Notes under the pieces: model-generated
Seen by the model: only the letters and a program-made list of their open reading frames with translations
What the model was told of the DNA's origin: nothing
Database searches by the model: none
Translations under genes and position numbers: made by a program
Part shown: piece by piece, positions 39,101-48,934 of the stretch
How the letters are laid out: each line of letters opens with the position of its first letter
How positions within the stretch are numbered: position 1 is the first letter of the stretch
Origin: an uncultured Clostridia bacterium
Lineage (GTDB): Bacteria; Bacillota; Clostridia; Oscillospirales; Acutalibacteraceae
Assembly: GCA_946186245.1 (NCBI GenBank)
Contig: CAMHMN010000001.1
Coordinates: 186,001-250,000, forward strand
DNA: 64,000 nt
Reading direction: 5' to 3'

Positions 39101-39515
39101 GACTTCCGTGGAAGCAAAACAGAGGGAAATGCTCAAAAACAACGGTCTGATTGTGGACGATTCCGACGTGATCAACGCAATGGAAGTCGGCATGCAGAAA
39201 CATGTCGATAAGAATGCCGTTGTCAGCGTCAAAGGGGGAGAGACCTTCCTCTCAAAAGCTACATACGTGGCCGATCCGCAGCAATTCAAGGTCATTCGTG
39301 ACTATATCCGCGGTTTGCTTCGCGAGATGGGGGAAGCGTTGCACAGGGGTGAGATAGGCGCCAATCCCGCCAAAGGGATTTACGACTCCTGCCAGTACTG
39401 CGAGTACAGAATACTTTGTTCGCAGGAACGCAAGTGCTCCGGAAGGAATATCAGCAAGAAAGGCATGGCGGAAACATTGCAGCAAATGCAGGAGGAGGGG
39501 GAAGATCATGAGTGA
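36159..39515 (+). CDS. addB: ATP-dependent helicase/deoxyribonuclease subunit B (AddB)
   Basis: FVTGTSGSGKTVYARTRAAELAASGKRVALFVPEQFSFETERAM; RVVDYKTGSKEF nuclease; CQYCEYRILC Fe-S cysteines. Confidence 0.93.
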   Translation: MGIKFVTGTSGSGKTVYARTRAAELAASGKRVALFVPEQFSFETERAMLHLLPPNLADNVEVFTFTRLSRKVSRETGGIAGKRLDNAGRAAVMNVAMTQVQDHLTLYSGGKKRQDLIKNMLSAVSEFKSCAITPDLLVETADRADEAVLSQKLRELSLIYGAYNAVMANIGSIDPLDDLTRLAKNLEQNDFFGETIVIADSFTGFTRQELAVLKQVIAQCDSFEITLCCEDLQNRTGKNAASDLFSTVYHTIEALSELDSDIAFQPLEGHARFHSDAIRLAESGLFRNRPTVPYPEKCDEVTVYAAEDKYDETEFTAREIRRLVREKGMRWRDFAIICRSDSDYKNPMLRSLDLQGIPYFCDRRSAVTDMPLVRFVMAAMDIVNGRWRSEDIMRWIKTGMIRDISMVDAARLENYCFVWSISGKKWKEAFTQSPYGYSGPVQSEEDDTLHQINNTKACIVNLLDKFETAVRQESATGKEMAAAVYHLIDAAGCAECIEGMLPKLSPQEAEAQGQVWNLLMNVLDQLAEILGDAKLSFKEFSELLCMMLGLCDVGEIPQGMDEVVFGSADRIRTSGVKAVFILGANEGVFPMLPESSGVFTENERKLLISMKLPLAGDSEDTAFNEQFIAYSALTCASDLLYVAYSKSCNGEQLYSSEIVTELCRLLPQCAKKHGGLSLSLDMIENADAGFLLAASAIGNDSEFSAALEAVYSGLPEYADKLSVVKQAMARSLDVQSIETLHDKSNAFSLFGRNIRISASKAECFYNCKFKYFCQYGMKASPRRRAELNPLEYGSVVHYVLENMLRDHDIGDLAAQNDLTDLISRYLSRYLEEVMGGTDMKSARFIYLFKRLTQSLSVLIRQLGEEFARSLFVPASFELPIDGTDIQPLQIPLSDGSHITVGGKIDRVDIYRKDGVKYIRVVDYKTGSKEFLLSDILSGLNMQMLIYLDIICDSRLSGTDYSPAGVIYSPASLKKISGERGMTSVEAKQREMLKNNGLIVDDSDVINAMEVGMQKHVDKNAVVSVKGGETFLSKATYVADPQQFKVIRDYIRGLLREMGEALHRGEIGANPAKGIYDSCQYCEYRILCSQERKCSGRNISKKGMAETLQQMQEEGEDHE

Positions 39516-42500
39516 ACGAATCTGGACGCCGCAGCAGCGCAGCGCCATTGACGCTTCGGGAGGAACGCTGCTGGTATCGGCGGCGGCAGGCTCGGGAAAG
39601 ACTGCCGTGTTGGTTCAAAGGGTGATCGAAAGACTGACGACAGACGATCCCCGGCGTTACTGCGACGCTGACCGTCTGCTGATAGTGACATTCACCAGGG
39701 CGGCTGCGGCAGAGATGAAGGAGCGCATTTCGACCGAGCTCCAGAAGAAGCTGGAGCAGAATCCATGGGACACGGTGCTGCGCCGACAGATGCTCCTTGT
39801 CAAAAAAGCCCAGATCTGCACGATCGATTCCTTTTGCAGCAAGCTGGTGAGAGAGAATTTCTACAAGCTCGATATTTCTCCCGACTTCCGGATCGCCGAC
39901 GATGCCGAGCTGAAAATCCTGCGGGAAGAATGCATCAACGAGGTGCTGGAACGCAATTACGCCGAAGGGGACGAGGATTTCTTCCAATTGGTGGAACAGC
40001 TGATCGGGGACAAAAACGACAATGAGCTGTCCGCTCTGATCAAAAGCCTGGATTTCTATATCGGCTCGTTTCCCTTCCCGGAAGAGATGATGACCGCACT
40101 CGAAAACGCCTATTCCGAAACCGACCCCACTGAAACCGTATGGGGAAGAACCGTGCTGGAATATGTTGTCCAAGCCGCCCGGTACGGGCTGGAATACAAC
40201 GCGATGGCCTGCGATGTTTCCTCATGCGATGAGAGGCTCGCCGAGAAATACCTTCCGTCCTTCGAACGTGACGCGGATATTCTGAATGGAATTCTCGACG
40301 CTGCCCGATCCGGAAACTGGGAGGCGTTATATGAGCTTTCTTCCCAAGCCGCTATTACGCCTTTAGGCAGAGTAAACAAGCTGCCGGCGGAAGCGGAAAT
40401 TGCCAAAGCCGCGCGTTCGGTGGTGGAACAGACCATGAAGGACATCCGGTCCTGCGTGATTTCCGACCGTCAGACATTTGTAAATGAAATTGACTTTACA
40501 GGCAAAATGGTTCGCAAGCTGATGCAGCTTCTCCGGGAATACTACGGTGTAATGGCTGAATCCAAGGCCAGAAGGCACATTCTTGATTTTAGTGACCTTG
40601 AGCATATGGCGGTCAATTTGCTTGTGCAAAGGAAAGAAACTTTACACGATAATGCAACTCTTTCCCAGCGTACCGGCATTCTTGCTGGGTATTGCAAGAC
40701 CGATACCGCCCTTGCCCTGACAAGTGAATTCGATGAAATCATGCTGGATGAATACCAGGACACCAATGCGGTGCAAAGCCTGATTTTTGCCGCGCTGGCA
40801 CGCAATCCCGATGGCACGGACAGGCGTGCGCTTACCGACGGTGTGAATATGTTCATGGTCGGCGACATGAAACAGAGCATCTACCGTTTCCGCAAAGCCG
40901 TTCCGGAGCTTTTCATGGACAAATTCAGCAGGTACACATCCTATACGGCGGACAACACCCAATTTCCCGCGCTGATTACGCTGGGAACCAATTTCCGCAG
41001 CCGTCCGGAGGTTACCGGAGCCATCAACTATATTTTCCGGCAGATCATGTCGCCGCAGATGGGCGGTGTGAAATACGATGAAGCACAGGCGCTTTCTGCC
41101 GGCGCCGTCTATCCCGAATCCGACGAAATGACAGCCGAGCTGCATTTTCTGAACCGACCGAACGGGTACGAACTCAGCGGAACGGAGTTTGAAGCCGAAT
41201 ACATCGCTTCCCTTATTTCCAGTATGCTTTCGGAGGGATTCAGGGTGACGGATAAGGCGACGGGAAAGCTCCGACCTGCCAGATACAGCGATTTCTGCAT
41301 TCTCCGGCGAGGAATCAGCACGAACGGCAGCGTCTATGCCGAAGCGCTGGAACGCAAGGGCGTTCCGTCGTGGATTTCCACCGACGGAGGACTGCTGGAC
41401 ACCGACGAATCCAATGTCATTCTATCCTTCCTCCGGGTGATCAGCAACCCGCTGCTCGACATTCCTCTCATGTGTGTGATGATGTCTCCCATCTACGGCT
41501 TCACCCCCGACGAAATGGCGCAGATCAGGCTGAAGGAACCATCCGCGCCACTTTTCGGTGCAGTCATGTCCATGGCAAAGGGCGGTGACGTCAAGTGTGC
41601 ATCTTTTTTGGAGAGCATGGACAGATTCAGACTTTTAGCCGCTACGCAGCCTGCCGACAGGATCATCGAAGAAATCTGCTATTCCACCGGTTATCTGGCC
41701 GCCGTCATCGCCCTTCCGAACGGCGATATCCGCAGGGCGAATGTCCGGCTTCTCTGCGAATTTGCCGCCAGGTGCGAAGGTTCGGGTTACTATGGCATTG
41801 GAGCCTTCATTTCTACGGTGGACAGAATGCTTGAACAGGGCGAAGATCTTCCCGGCGCGGTTTCCGTCACTGAAAACTCGGATGTGGTCAGGATTATGAC
41901 CATCCACAAATCCAAGGGGCTGGAATTCCCGATCTGCATTGTGGCGGGACTGGGAACGGCATTCAAGAAAGACGGAGAATCCGGTGGCGTGATCACGCAC
42001 AGCGATCTGGGCATCGGTATGAAGATGAAGGAGAACGGCGCGTGGTATGAAACCCAGATCCGCAAGGCAATCGTCGAGCGTTCCCAGTCGGAAAGCCTGA
42101 GCGAAGAAATGCGCATTTTATACGTCGCATTAACCCGAGCCAAGGAAAAGCTCATCATGGTGGCGACGCCGACGTACTTCAAATCCTGCATAAAAAACGC
42201 GGCTGTCGCGGCAATCAATTCAGGCGACGAAGGGGAAATATCGCCCTTTGCGATTTCGCAGTGCAATTCCTTTGCCGCGTGGCTCATGATGGCTGCGATA
42301 CGGCATCCCGACTGCGGCTGTCTCAGAGAGATTTCCGATATCTGCGTTGATCCCGTTCCCGCGCCGGAATGCAGATTGAAGGCTTTCATCTTCGAGGCAG
42401 ACGCTTCACCGGAGAGCCGGGAACTTCCCGCAGCGGACGCCGGACTATCGCAGGAAACACCGGAATGCATTCCTGATGAGGGTCTCATGAAGGCTATCAG

Positions 42501-43146
42501 ACAGCGGCTTTCCTTCCGATATCCGTGGGAAGCCCTTTCCGGCATTCCCACCAAGGTGACCGCCTCGGAACTGACCAAACGGGAACATTCAGGCGAATCC
42601 GTCAACCTTGCCCGTCCGGCTTTCATGATGAGCGGAGGGCTGACGCCCACCGAAAGGGGAAAGGCTCTCCACAAATACATGGAATTTGCCAACTTCCGGG
42701 CCGCCGCTCAGTCGCCCGAACAGGAGCTGAAACGGCTGAAGAAGTACGGATTTCTCACCGGGAACGAGGCAGACGCGGTGGATACTTCCAAGATTATGAC
42801 TTTCTTTGAGCGGATGAAGCCGATGCTGGAGGGTGCGGAAGAAATTCTCCGTGAACGCGAGTTTTCGGTGATCCTGGACAGGGAGCATATTTCGTTTGTC
42901 ACCGATGCCGATATCGGGGAGGAGCCGGTCGTGCTGGAAGGCGAATGTGACTGTGTTCTGGTTTACAGTGACGGCGCGGTTATACTCGACTATAAGACAG
43001 ACCGGATTTCTGACCCCGAAAAGCTGGCAGAGCATTACGGCACACAGCTGAAGCTCTACCGGTACGCGATGGAGCAGGTGCTCGACAAGCCTGTCAAGGG
43101 AATCTATCTTTATTCCTTCTATCTGGATCAGCTCATCGAAGTATAA
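39508..43146 (+). CDS. addA: ATP-dependent helicase/nuclease subunit A (AddA)
   Basis: WTPQQRSAIDASGGTLLVSAAAGSGKTAVLVQRVI; DEYQDTNAVQ; GDMKQSIYRFR; ILDYKTDRI. Confidence 0.95.
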   Translation: MSERIWTPQQRSAIDASGGTLLVSAAAGSGKTAVLVQRVIERLTTDDPRRYCDADRLLIVTFTRAAAAEMKERISTELQKKLEQNPWDTVLRRQMLLVKKAQICTIDSFCSKLVRENFYKLDISPDFRIADDAELKILREECINEVLERNYAEGDEDFFQLVEQLIGDKNDNELSALIKSLDFYIGSFPFPEEMMTALENAYSETDPTETVWGRTVLEYVVQAARYGLEYNAMACDVSSCDERLAEKYLPSFERDADILNGILDAARSGNWEALYELSSQAAITPLGRVNKLPAEAEIAKAARSVVEQTMKDIRSCVISDRQTFVNEIDFTGKMVRKLMQLLREYYGVMAESKARRHILDFSDLEHMAVNLLVQRKETLHDNATLSQRTGILAGYCKTDTALALTSEFDEIMLDEYQDTNAVQSLIFAALARNPDGTDRRALTDGVNMFMVGDMKQSIYRFRKAVPELFMDKFSRYTSYTADNTQFPALITLGTNFRSRPEVTGAINYIFRQIMSPQMGGVKYDEAQALSAGAVYPESDEMTAELHFLNRPNGYELSGTEFEAEYIASLISSMLSEGFRVTDKATGKLRPARYSDFCILRRGISTNGSVYAEALERKGVPSWISTDGGLLDTDESNVILSFLRVISNPLLDIPLMCVMMSPIYGFTPDEMAQIRLKEPSAPLFGAVMSMAKGGDVKCASFLESMDRFRLLAATQPADRIIEEICYSTGYLAAVIALPNGDIRRANVRLLCEFAARCEGSGYYGIGAFISTVDRMLEQGEDLPGAVSVTENSDVVRIMTIHKSKGLEFPICIVAGLGTAFKKDGESGGVITHSDLGIGMKMKENGAWYETQIRKAIVERSQSESLSEEMRILYVALTRAKEKLIMVATPTYFKSCIKNAAVAAINSGDEGEISPFAISQCNSFAAWLMMAAIRHPDCGCLREISDICVDPVPAPECRLKAFIFEADASPESRELPAADAGLSQETPECIPDEGLMKAIRQRLSFRYPWEALSGIPTKVTASELTKREHSGESVNLARPAFMMSGGLTPTERGKALHKYMEFANFRAAAQSPEQELKRLKKYGFLTGNEADAVDTSKIMTFFERMKPMLEGAEEILREREFSVILDREHISFVTDADIGEEPVVLEGECDCVLVYSDGAVILDYKTDRISDPEKLAEHYGTQLKLYRYAMEQVLDKPVKGIYLYSFYLDQLIEV

Positions 43147-43188
43147 ATTATTCATCAAGTTCATCAATGAAAACACAGGTGATCATCA

Positions 43189-43767
43189 ATGTATCAGGAT
43201 TTTGAAGAATTAAAAAGAGAATGTCTGAAATGCACCAAATGCGGGTTGTGCAGCGGCCGTCACAACGTGGTGTTCGGCGTGGGCAACCCGCGGGCAAAGG
43301 TGCTTTTTGTGGGCGAAGGCCCGGGAGAAAATGAGGACCTGCAGGGCGAGCCCTTTGTGGGACGTGCTGGTAAACTTCTCGACACCATGCTCGATGCGGT
43401 GGATCTCTCGCGGGAGAGAAACATCTACATAGCCAATATCGTCAAATGCCGTCCACCTAAAAACCGCGATCCTCTTCCGGAGGAACAGGAGGCCTGCATC
43501 GACTGGCTCCGGTGGCAATTTGCCATCATGCGGCCAAAGATTGTGGTGTGTCTCGGAAGAATTGCCGGCATGAAGCTGATGGATCCGAATATGAAGATCA
43601 CCCGGCAGCACGGACAGTTCGTGGATAAGAAGGGCACGCTGATGATGGCGACGCTTCATCCGGCTGCGCTGCTGCGCAATCCCAACCAGAAGCCGGACGC
43701 TTTCCACGACTTCCTGCTGCTTCGTGACAAGATAATGGAGGTCTGTCCCGAAACCTACGATATGTGA
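43189..43767 (+). CDS. uracil-DNA glycosylase, Fe-S type (family 4)
   Basis: C..C.LC...[60 protein letters not shown]. Confidence 0.93.
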   Translation: MYQDFEELKRECLKCTKCGLCSGRHNVVFGVGNPRAKVLFVGEGPGENEDLQGEPFVGRAGKLLDTMLDAVDLSRERNIYIANIVKCRPPKNRDPLPEEQEACIDWLRWQFAIMRPKIVVCLGRIAGMKLMDPNMKITRQHGQFVDKKGTLMMATLHPAALLRNPNQKPDAFHDFLLLRDKIMEVCPETYDM

Positions 43768-43774
43768 CGTTATT

Positions 43775-44989
43775 TCATTCTTCCGGTTCTTCCTCCGGAA
43801 TGTCGGAAGCTGTGTCGCTTTCAGGCTTTGGATCCACCAGCAGGACGCGTTCTTCGGAGATTTCCTTGGTGAAGGTCACGTGTTCTGTCACTCGCACACC
43901 GGATTCTGTTTTACTCACCAGCCGGTCGCGGCTGATGATTTCGATATGGTCAGCCTGCTCGATTTTCCTGCGAACCTTCGCTTCAGCCTGTCGGAGACAT
44001 TCCTCATAGGACAGCTCCTTTTCCGTATAGCACAGTTCTTGCCATTCTTCCCGGCGCAGCACCACAGGAAAATCGAATCCCATGACGCTGAGGGGGATTT
44101 CTTCGTAGGTTCTGCGATAGAGGCCTTTTGGAAGCGAGCCGAAAAGCGGCACTTCCAGACCGAAAGCCATGAGACGGTTGATGTTGATGATATGGCCGGT
44201 TGGTTCGGTCACGGTCTGTGCGTAAGTGACTGTTTCGGAAAAAGTATCTTCCACAAGGGCTGTCACGTTACCCGTTGCGTGTACCATTACGATGCTTTCT
44301 CCGAGGGAATCAAATACGCCGCTGATCAGCACGTCCCCCGGCACTACGATATCTCCCTGTCGGACAAAAATAGTTCCTTTTGAAGCGGTGGCCGAAACGA
44401 TCTGGCCGCTTTCCTTTGCGATGAGGTCGCAGGGGGAATCGTTTTCCGCCTTTTGATGAACGGGTACTGCCGCATCGAACTGCACACGCGCCCTGCATCC
44501 CATGCGGGACACCTTGATCATGTCAAACTGGGGCAGTTTTTCTTCCAGCGTCAGCTCCAGCATTTCCCCGTCAATGGAAGTGCCGAGCACGCCTACCCGT
44601 ATGCCCTCGTCATAAAGAAGGTCTGTCACGCTGACAGCGTATTTTTCCGGCAGATTCTCTATATCCACCGACCACACAAAAAGCGACATCACCCACAGCA
44701 TCAGGCAGAACAGCACAAATCCCGCCGCAAAGCCCCATCTGGCGCGGTATTTTCTCAGACGGCAGACGATTCCGTAATGCGATATGACGGTAAGCTCCGT
44801 GTCCGCTTTTTCCGCCGCTGCGAATGCCAACGGCAGTTCTTTGGCCGTAGTGAAGGCAAAGGTTCGGCCCTCTTTGCTGCTTATATTAAAAATATTCAGC
44901 CTGCGGTGATTTGCGATATTCAGAAATCGCTCGGCGGAACCGCCGGTTATTTCAAAGCAGACCGTTTCTTTTATGATACCTCGCATCAT
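43775..44989 (-). CDS. yqfD: sporulation protein YqfD
   Basis: GFAAGFVLFCLMLWVMSLFVWSVDI; QIVSATASKGTIFVRQGDIVVPGDVLISG. Confidence 0.9.
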   Translation of the reverse strand: MMRGIIKETVCFEITGGSAERFLNIANHRRLNIFNISSKEGRTFAFTTAKELPLAFAAAEKADTELTVISHYGIVCRLRKYRARWGFAAGFVLFCLMLWVMSLFVWSVDIENLPEKYAVSVTDLLYDEGIRVGVLGTSIDGEMLELTLEEKLPQFDMIKVSRMGCRARVQFDAAVPVHQKAENDSPCDLIAKESGQIVSATASKGTIFVRQGDIVVPGDVLISGVFDSLGESIVMVHATGNVTALVEDTFSETVTYAQTVTEPTGHIININRLMAFGLEVPLFGSLPKGLYRRTYEEIPLSVMGFDFPVVLRREEWQELCYTEKELSYEECLRQAEAKVRRKIEQADHIEIISRDRLVSKTESGVRVTEHVTFTKEISEERVLLVDPKPESDTASDIPEEEPEE

Positions 44990-44999
44990 TCATCCTCCG

Positions 45000-45278
45000 T
45001 TATGTAAAACTGACAGAGCGGATATTGCCGCATATTACCAGCGTGCTGTCCATCATGCGGCAGATGCACAGGCAGTTTCCGTCGATGATGACGTTTCTAG
45101 AGCAGGTGGACACGACAATGTTGTTCTCGCTGTAATTCAATATGCCCCGGCACCCCTCTATCAGCAGCCCTTTGCCGACTTCCACGGTAATCCTGCATTC
45201 TCCGCGTACGATGTCGGGGGAAGTATTCATCAGCTTTCTGAGAAATCTGTCGGAAAGAGAATTGTCGTAATTTTTCAT
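45000..45278 (-). CDS. yqfC: sporulation protein YqfC (YabP/YqfC family)
   Basis: MKNYDNSLSDRFLRKLMNTSPDIVRGECRITVEVGKGLLIEGCRGILNYSENNIVV. Confidence 0.88.
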   Translation of the reverse strand: MKNYDNSLSDRFLRKLMNTSPDIVRGECRITVEVGKGLLIEGCRGILNYSENNIVVSTCSRNVIIDGNCLCICRMMDSTLVICGNIRSVSFT

Positions 45279-45432
45279 AACTTTCACTCCCGTTTTTTTC
45301 AGTCTATGCGCGGTTCCGGCTGAATAGCACGGTTTGGAGAAGAATTTGTCAGAGAATAGATTCCGGGATTGCGACATATTCATTTCCCGGAAGGTGAGTG
45401 TATTGGAAATCGGAAAAAACAGGGGGAGAGGA

Positions 45433-46542
45433 ATGAATTTTGCGCTTGTCGCTGCCCTTCTCACGGTTGTGGCTTCGGCGATGCTTATGATTCATTCCGA
45501 CACGGCAGCAGAGGCTGTGCGCAGAGGGATTGCAATATGCGGCGGGAGCGTAATTCCGTCGCTTTTTCCCATGATGTTTATTTCGCAGTATACCGTCAAA
45601 AGCGGGGCGGCGGAACTGACGGGCAGTCTGCTGAATAAGCCGGTACAGGTGCTTTTCGGGCTGCCGGGAGTCTGCGGCGTGGTGCTGCTGACTTCCTTTA
45701 TCGGGGGATATCCGGCGGGGGCAAAAGCGGCTGAAACCCTTGTCAATGACGGAATGATTACTCCGGAAGAGGGAAGACGGCTTGCCAATATGGCATTCTG
45801 TGCCGGCCCGGGGTTTGCTATTGGAATGATCGGCGGTGAGCTTTACAAAAATAAATCAATCGGTCTGTTGATATTGACAGCACAGGCACTTTCATGTATA
45901 ATAATTGGAACAGTATACAGATTTTTGTCAGGCAAAGACGTTTCGCGTTGTCTGAAAAAAGCGCAGGACGATTCATCTGTCACTTCGCCAAAAAACGACG
46001 CGTTTGTGCAGGCGGCAGCGGGAACCGCTTCTGCATTGCTCAATATGTGCAGCTTTATCGTTCTGTTTCAGATAATTGTGTCGATGATCGAACTGTCGGG
46101 AATCAACGACGCCCTGGGTATGCTGTCCCTGAAAGCCGGCATGGGGAATATCGGAAAATGGCTGCTTCCCTGTATTGTGGAAGTGACGGGCGGAAGCATT
46201 CTCTCGGTGGGTGCGGGACTGCCGTTTACCGCGTTTGTAGTAGGATTCGGCGGGCTGTCGGTTCATTTCCAGAATTTCGCGCTCTGCCGTTCGATACGCC
46301 TGCACAAGGGTGAGTACATCTTCACCAGAGCGATGCAGGGACTGCTTTGCAGTCTGACTGTCTGGCTTGCGATGAAGCTGCCGTATTTTTCACGGATTGA
46401 AATGCCCGCATCGGTGAAGGTGGGCGGAAGTCAGCCGGTTTCGTTTTCGCAGATTTCGGTAGGCTTCGGCTGCGCTATGCTGGTGATGTGCCTGATGAGT
46501 GTGATCTGCCTGCCATCGGAAAGGAAGAGTGTCAAGCTATGA
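45433..46542 (+). CDS. YlbJ-like sporulation integral membrane protein
   Basis: GGSVIPSLFPMMFIS; SFIGGYPAGAKAAETLVNDGMITPEEGRRLANMAFCAGPGFAIGMIG. Confidence 0.85.
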   Translation: MNFALVAALLTVVASAMLMIHSDTAAEAVRRGIAICGGSVIPSLFPMMFISQYTVKSGAAELTGSLLNKPVQVLFGLPGVCGVVLLTSFIGGYPAGAKAAETLVNDGMITPEEGRRLANMAFCAGPGFAIGMIGGELYKNKSIGLLILTAQALSCIIIGTVYRFLSGKDVSRCLKKAQDDSSVTSPKNDAFVQAAAGTASALLNMCSFIVLFQIIVSMIELSGINDALGMLSLKAGMGNIGKWLLPCIVEVTGGSILSVGAGLPFTAFVVGFGGLSVHFQNFALCRSIRLHKGEYIFTRAMQGLLCSLTVWLAMKLPYFSRIEMPASVKVGGSQPVSFSQISVGFGCAMLVMCLMSVICLPSERKSVKL

Positions 46543-46760
46543 ATCTCAGCAGATTCTACGGAAAAAACATCAATCCATCATGCAAATACTGCCTTTATTA
46601 TGTTGACAGTCAGACCCAGCCGGGTACAATGATATGTGAAAAGGGCAGGAATACAGAGAACGGCTCCTGCGGTGCATTCCGCTATGAGCCGACTCTCAGG
46701 GAACCGGCGGAGCAGCCGCTTCTGAAGGAATTCAGCCCGGATGACTTCAAGATAGAGTAA
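46539..46760 (+). CDS. small Cys-containing protein, unknown function
   Basis: MNLSRFYGKNINPSCKYCLYYVDSQTQPGTMICEKGRNTENGSCGAFRYEP; start overlaps the ylbJ stop. Confidence 0.7.
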   Translation: MNLSRFYGKNINPSCKYCLYYVDSQTQPGTMICEKGRNTENGSCGAFRYEPTLREPAEQPLLKEFSPDDFKIE

Positions 46761-46772
46761 AGGATGACAGAA

Positions 46773-47336
46773 ATGAAACTGATTCTTGCCTCAGGCTCGC
46801 CAAGACGCAAGGAACTGCTTGCCATGACGGGGCTGAAATTTGAAGTGGTGACAAGCCAGGCGGACGAGCATGTCCCCGAGGATACCGATCCCGGGGTTGC
46901 CGCGCTGATACTCTGCGAGAGAAAGGCGCTTGCGGTGGCCCGTCTTGACGAATGCAAGGGCAGCGTTGTCATAGGCGCGGATACCATCGTCAGCCTTGAC
47001 GGAAAAAAATTCGGCAAGCCAAAGGACGCGGAGGACGCTTACAGAATGCTGTCCGAGCTTTCCGACAGGACGCACACCGTCTACACGGGTGTTGCCATTG
47101 TCAACAGTGACCTCACCGTGAACAAGTTTGTGGAGGCCACCGAAGTTCATTTTTATCCGCTGAGCGACAGACAGATACGTGATTACATCGCCACGGGGGA
47201 ATACTGTGACAAGGCGGGAGGCTATGCCATTCAAGGCGGAGGCGCTGTGTTTGTCAGCGGTATTATAGGCGATTATTACAATGTGATGGGGCTGCCGATC
47301 GGCAGACTGATGCAGGAAATACGCAGGATTCATTGA
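46773..47336 (+). CDS. maf: Maf family nucleotide pyrophosphatase
   Basis: LILASGSPRRKELLAMTGLKFEVV; VIGADTIVSLDGKKFGKP; GGYAIQGGGAVFV. Confidence 0.94.
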   Translation: MKLILASGSPRRKELLAMTGLKFEVVTSQADEHVPEDTDPGVAALILCERKALAVARLDECKGSVVIGADTIVSLDGKKFGKPKDAEDAYRMLSELSDRTHTVYTGVAIVNSDLTVNKFVEATEVHFYPLSDRQIRDYIATGEYCDKAGGYAIQGGGAVFVSGIIGDYYNVMGLPIGRLMQEIRRIH

Positions 47337-47354
47337 CAAAGGAATGTGAAGGAT

Positions 47355-48236
47355 ATGAAAATCAAAGATATCATCAAAGAAAACCAGGCGATCTTCTCAT
47401 GCGAGATTTTTCCGCCCAAGAGCTATATGAACATCGATAAGACCAAGGCGGTCGCCAAGGCAATCTGCGACCTCAACCCCGATTTTGTCAGCGTGACTTA
47501 CGGCGCAGGAGGCGGCACTTCAAAACAGACAGTGGAAATTGCACGTTACATAAACGACACAGGAAACACTGCGCTTGCCCATCTTACCTGCGCGTCCTCC
47601 GACCGTCAGGAGGTAGGCGCAGCCATTGAAAAGCTCAAGTCCTACGGTATTGAGAATATTCTTGCCCTTCGCGGGGATATTCTGGAGGAAAACAAGGACA
47701 AACCGCGCGACTTTACCTACGCCAGCGAGCTTGTCACCGAGATCAAGCGTCACGGCGATTTTTGCATTGGGGCGGCTTGTTACCCTGAGGGACATGTGGA
47801 ATGTGAGAGCATGGAGCAGGACCTGAACAATCTGAAGACCAAAGTGGACTGCGGCGTCGACTTCCTCACAACGCAGATGTTCTTTGACAACACTGCGTTT
47901 TACAGCTTCATGTTCCGGGCACTCAAAAAGGGCATCCATGTTCCCATCATTGCGGGCATAATGCCCATGACCAATTCCGCGCAGATCGTGCGGAGCTGCA
48001 AACTGTCTGGCGCGACTCTTCCCACCAGATTCCGCAGGATCGCCGACAAATTCGGCGATAATCCCGAGGCAATGAAGCAGGCGGGCATCGCGTACGCCAC
48101 CGAGCAGATCATCGATCTCATTGCCAACGGCGTCAAGGGAATTCATCTCTACACGATGAACAAGCCGGATGTCGCACAGCAGATCATGTCCAATCTTTCC
48201 TTCATCGTGGGAGCCGACAGAATATGCATGAAGTAA
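47355..48236 (+). CDS. metF: methylenetetrahydrofolate reductase
   Basis: SCEIFPPKS; FVSVTYGAGGGT; LAHLTCAS; LALRGD; GAACYPEGHVE. Confidence 0.95.
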   Translation: MKIKDIIKENQAIFSCEIFPPKSYMNIDKTKAVAKAICDLNPDFVSVTYGAGGGTSKQTVEIARYINDTGNTALAHLTCASSDRQEVGAAIEKLKSYGIENILALRGDILEENKDKPRDFTYASELVTEIKRHGDFCIGAACYPEGHVECESMEQDLNNLKTKVDCGVDFLTTQMFFDNTAFYSFMFRALKKGIHVPIIAGIMPMTNSAQIVRSCKLSGATLPTRFRRIADKFGDNPEAMKQAGIAYATEQIIDLIANGVKGIHLYTMNKPDVAQQIMSNLSFIVGADRICMK

Positions 48237-48910
48237 CGCCGGGCAGGTGGTATTCCGCAGTCAGCATAAGCGAAGTACTGCGGTATTCCGGTGTGCGAAA
48301 TGAGGAAAACTGCGATGCTCCGATGCTTTCCGAAGCGGTGAAGGCAGTGGAACAGGTGGGGGAAGCGTCCCTTCCCAAGTCCATCGGAAGGGAATGTACA
48401 CTGGCGGTAAAGGGGAATATTTGTGCCATCGACGGCATAGAAATTGTCAGCCGTTCACTTGCAGAACATCTTGCGGACTGTGACAGGGCGCTGCTCTTTG
48501 CGGCGACTCTCGGCAGCGGCGTGGACATGCTCATCGGCAGGTATTCCGCCGTCCGGATGAGCTATGCCGTTATGCTGCAAGGCGCTGCTGCCGCACTGAT
48601 CGAGCTGTACTGTGACAGCGAATGTGCAGCCCTGGAAAGCAAGTATCAATCGGAAGGCTGCTTTCTGCTGCCGAGATTCAGTCCCGGTTACGGCGACTTC
48701 CCTCTGGACAGTCAGCAGATTCTCAACGCACATCTCAACGCCTACAAATACGCCGGTATCGCCGTAAGTGCCGGCGGGCAGATGACTCCCATGAAATCGG
48801 TTTCGGCCGTGATTGGCATTTCCCGTACCCGGGGAAACCGCCGCGGCAGCTGTGCCAGCGGCAAATGCGCCCATTGCCCGAATACGGGCTGCATATTCCG
48901 GCGCACTTGA
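48224..48910 (+). CDS. stand-alone B12-dependent methionine synthase reactivation-domain protein
   Basis: LPRFSPGYGDFPLDSQQILNAHLNAYKYAGIAVSAGGQMTPMKSVSAVIG; C-terminal CASGKCAHCPNTGC; overlaps the metF end. Confidence 0.87.
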   Translation: MHEVTPGRWYSAVSISEVLRYSGVRNEENCDAPMLSEAVKAVEQVGEASLPKSIGRECTLAVKGNICAIDGIEIVSRSLAEHLADCDRALLFAATLGSGVDMLIGRYSAVRMSYAVMLQGAAAALIELYCDSECAALESKYQSEGCFLLPRFSPGYGDFPLDSQQILNAHLNAYKYAGIAVSAGGQMTPMKSVSAVIGISRTRGNRRGSCASGKCAHCPNTGCIFRRT

Positions 48911-48934
48911 TTTTCTAAGACAGGTGGAATTTCA

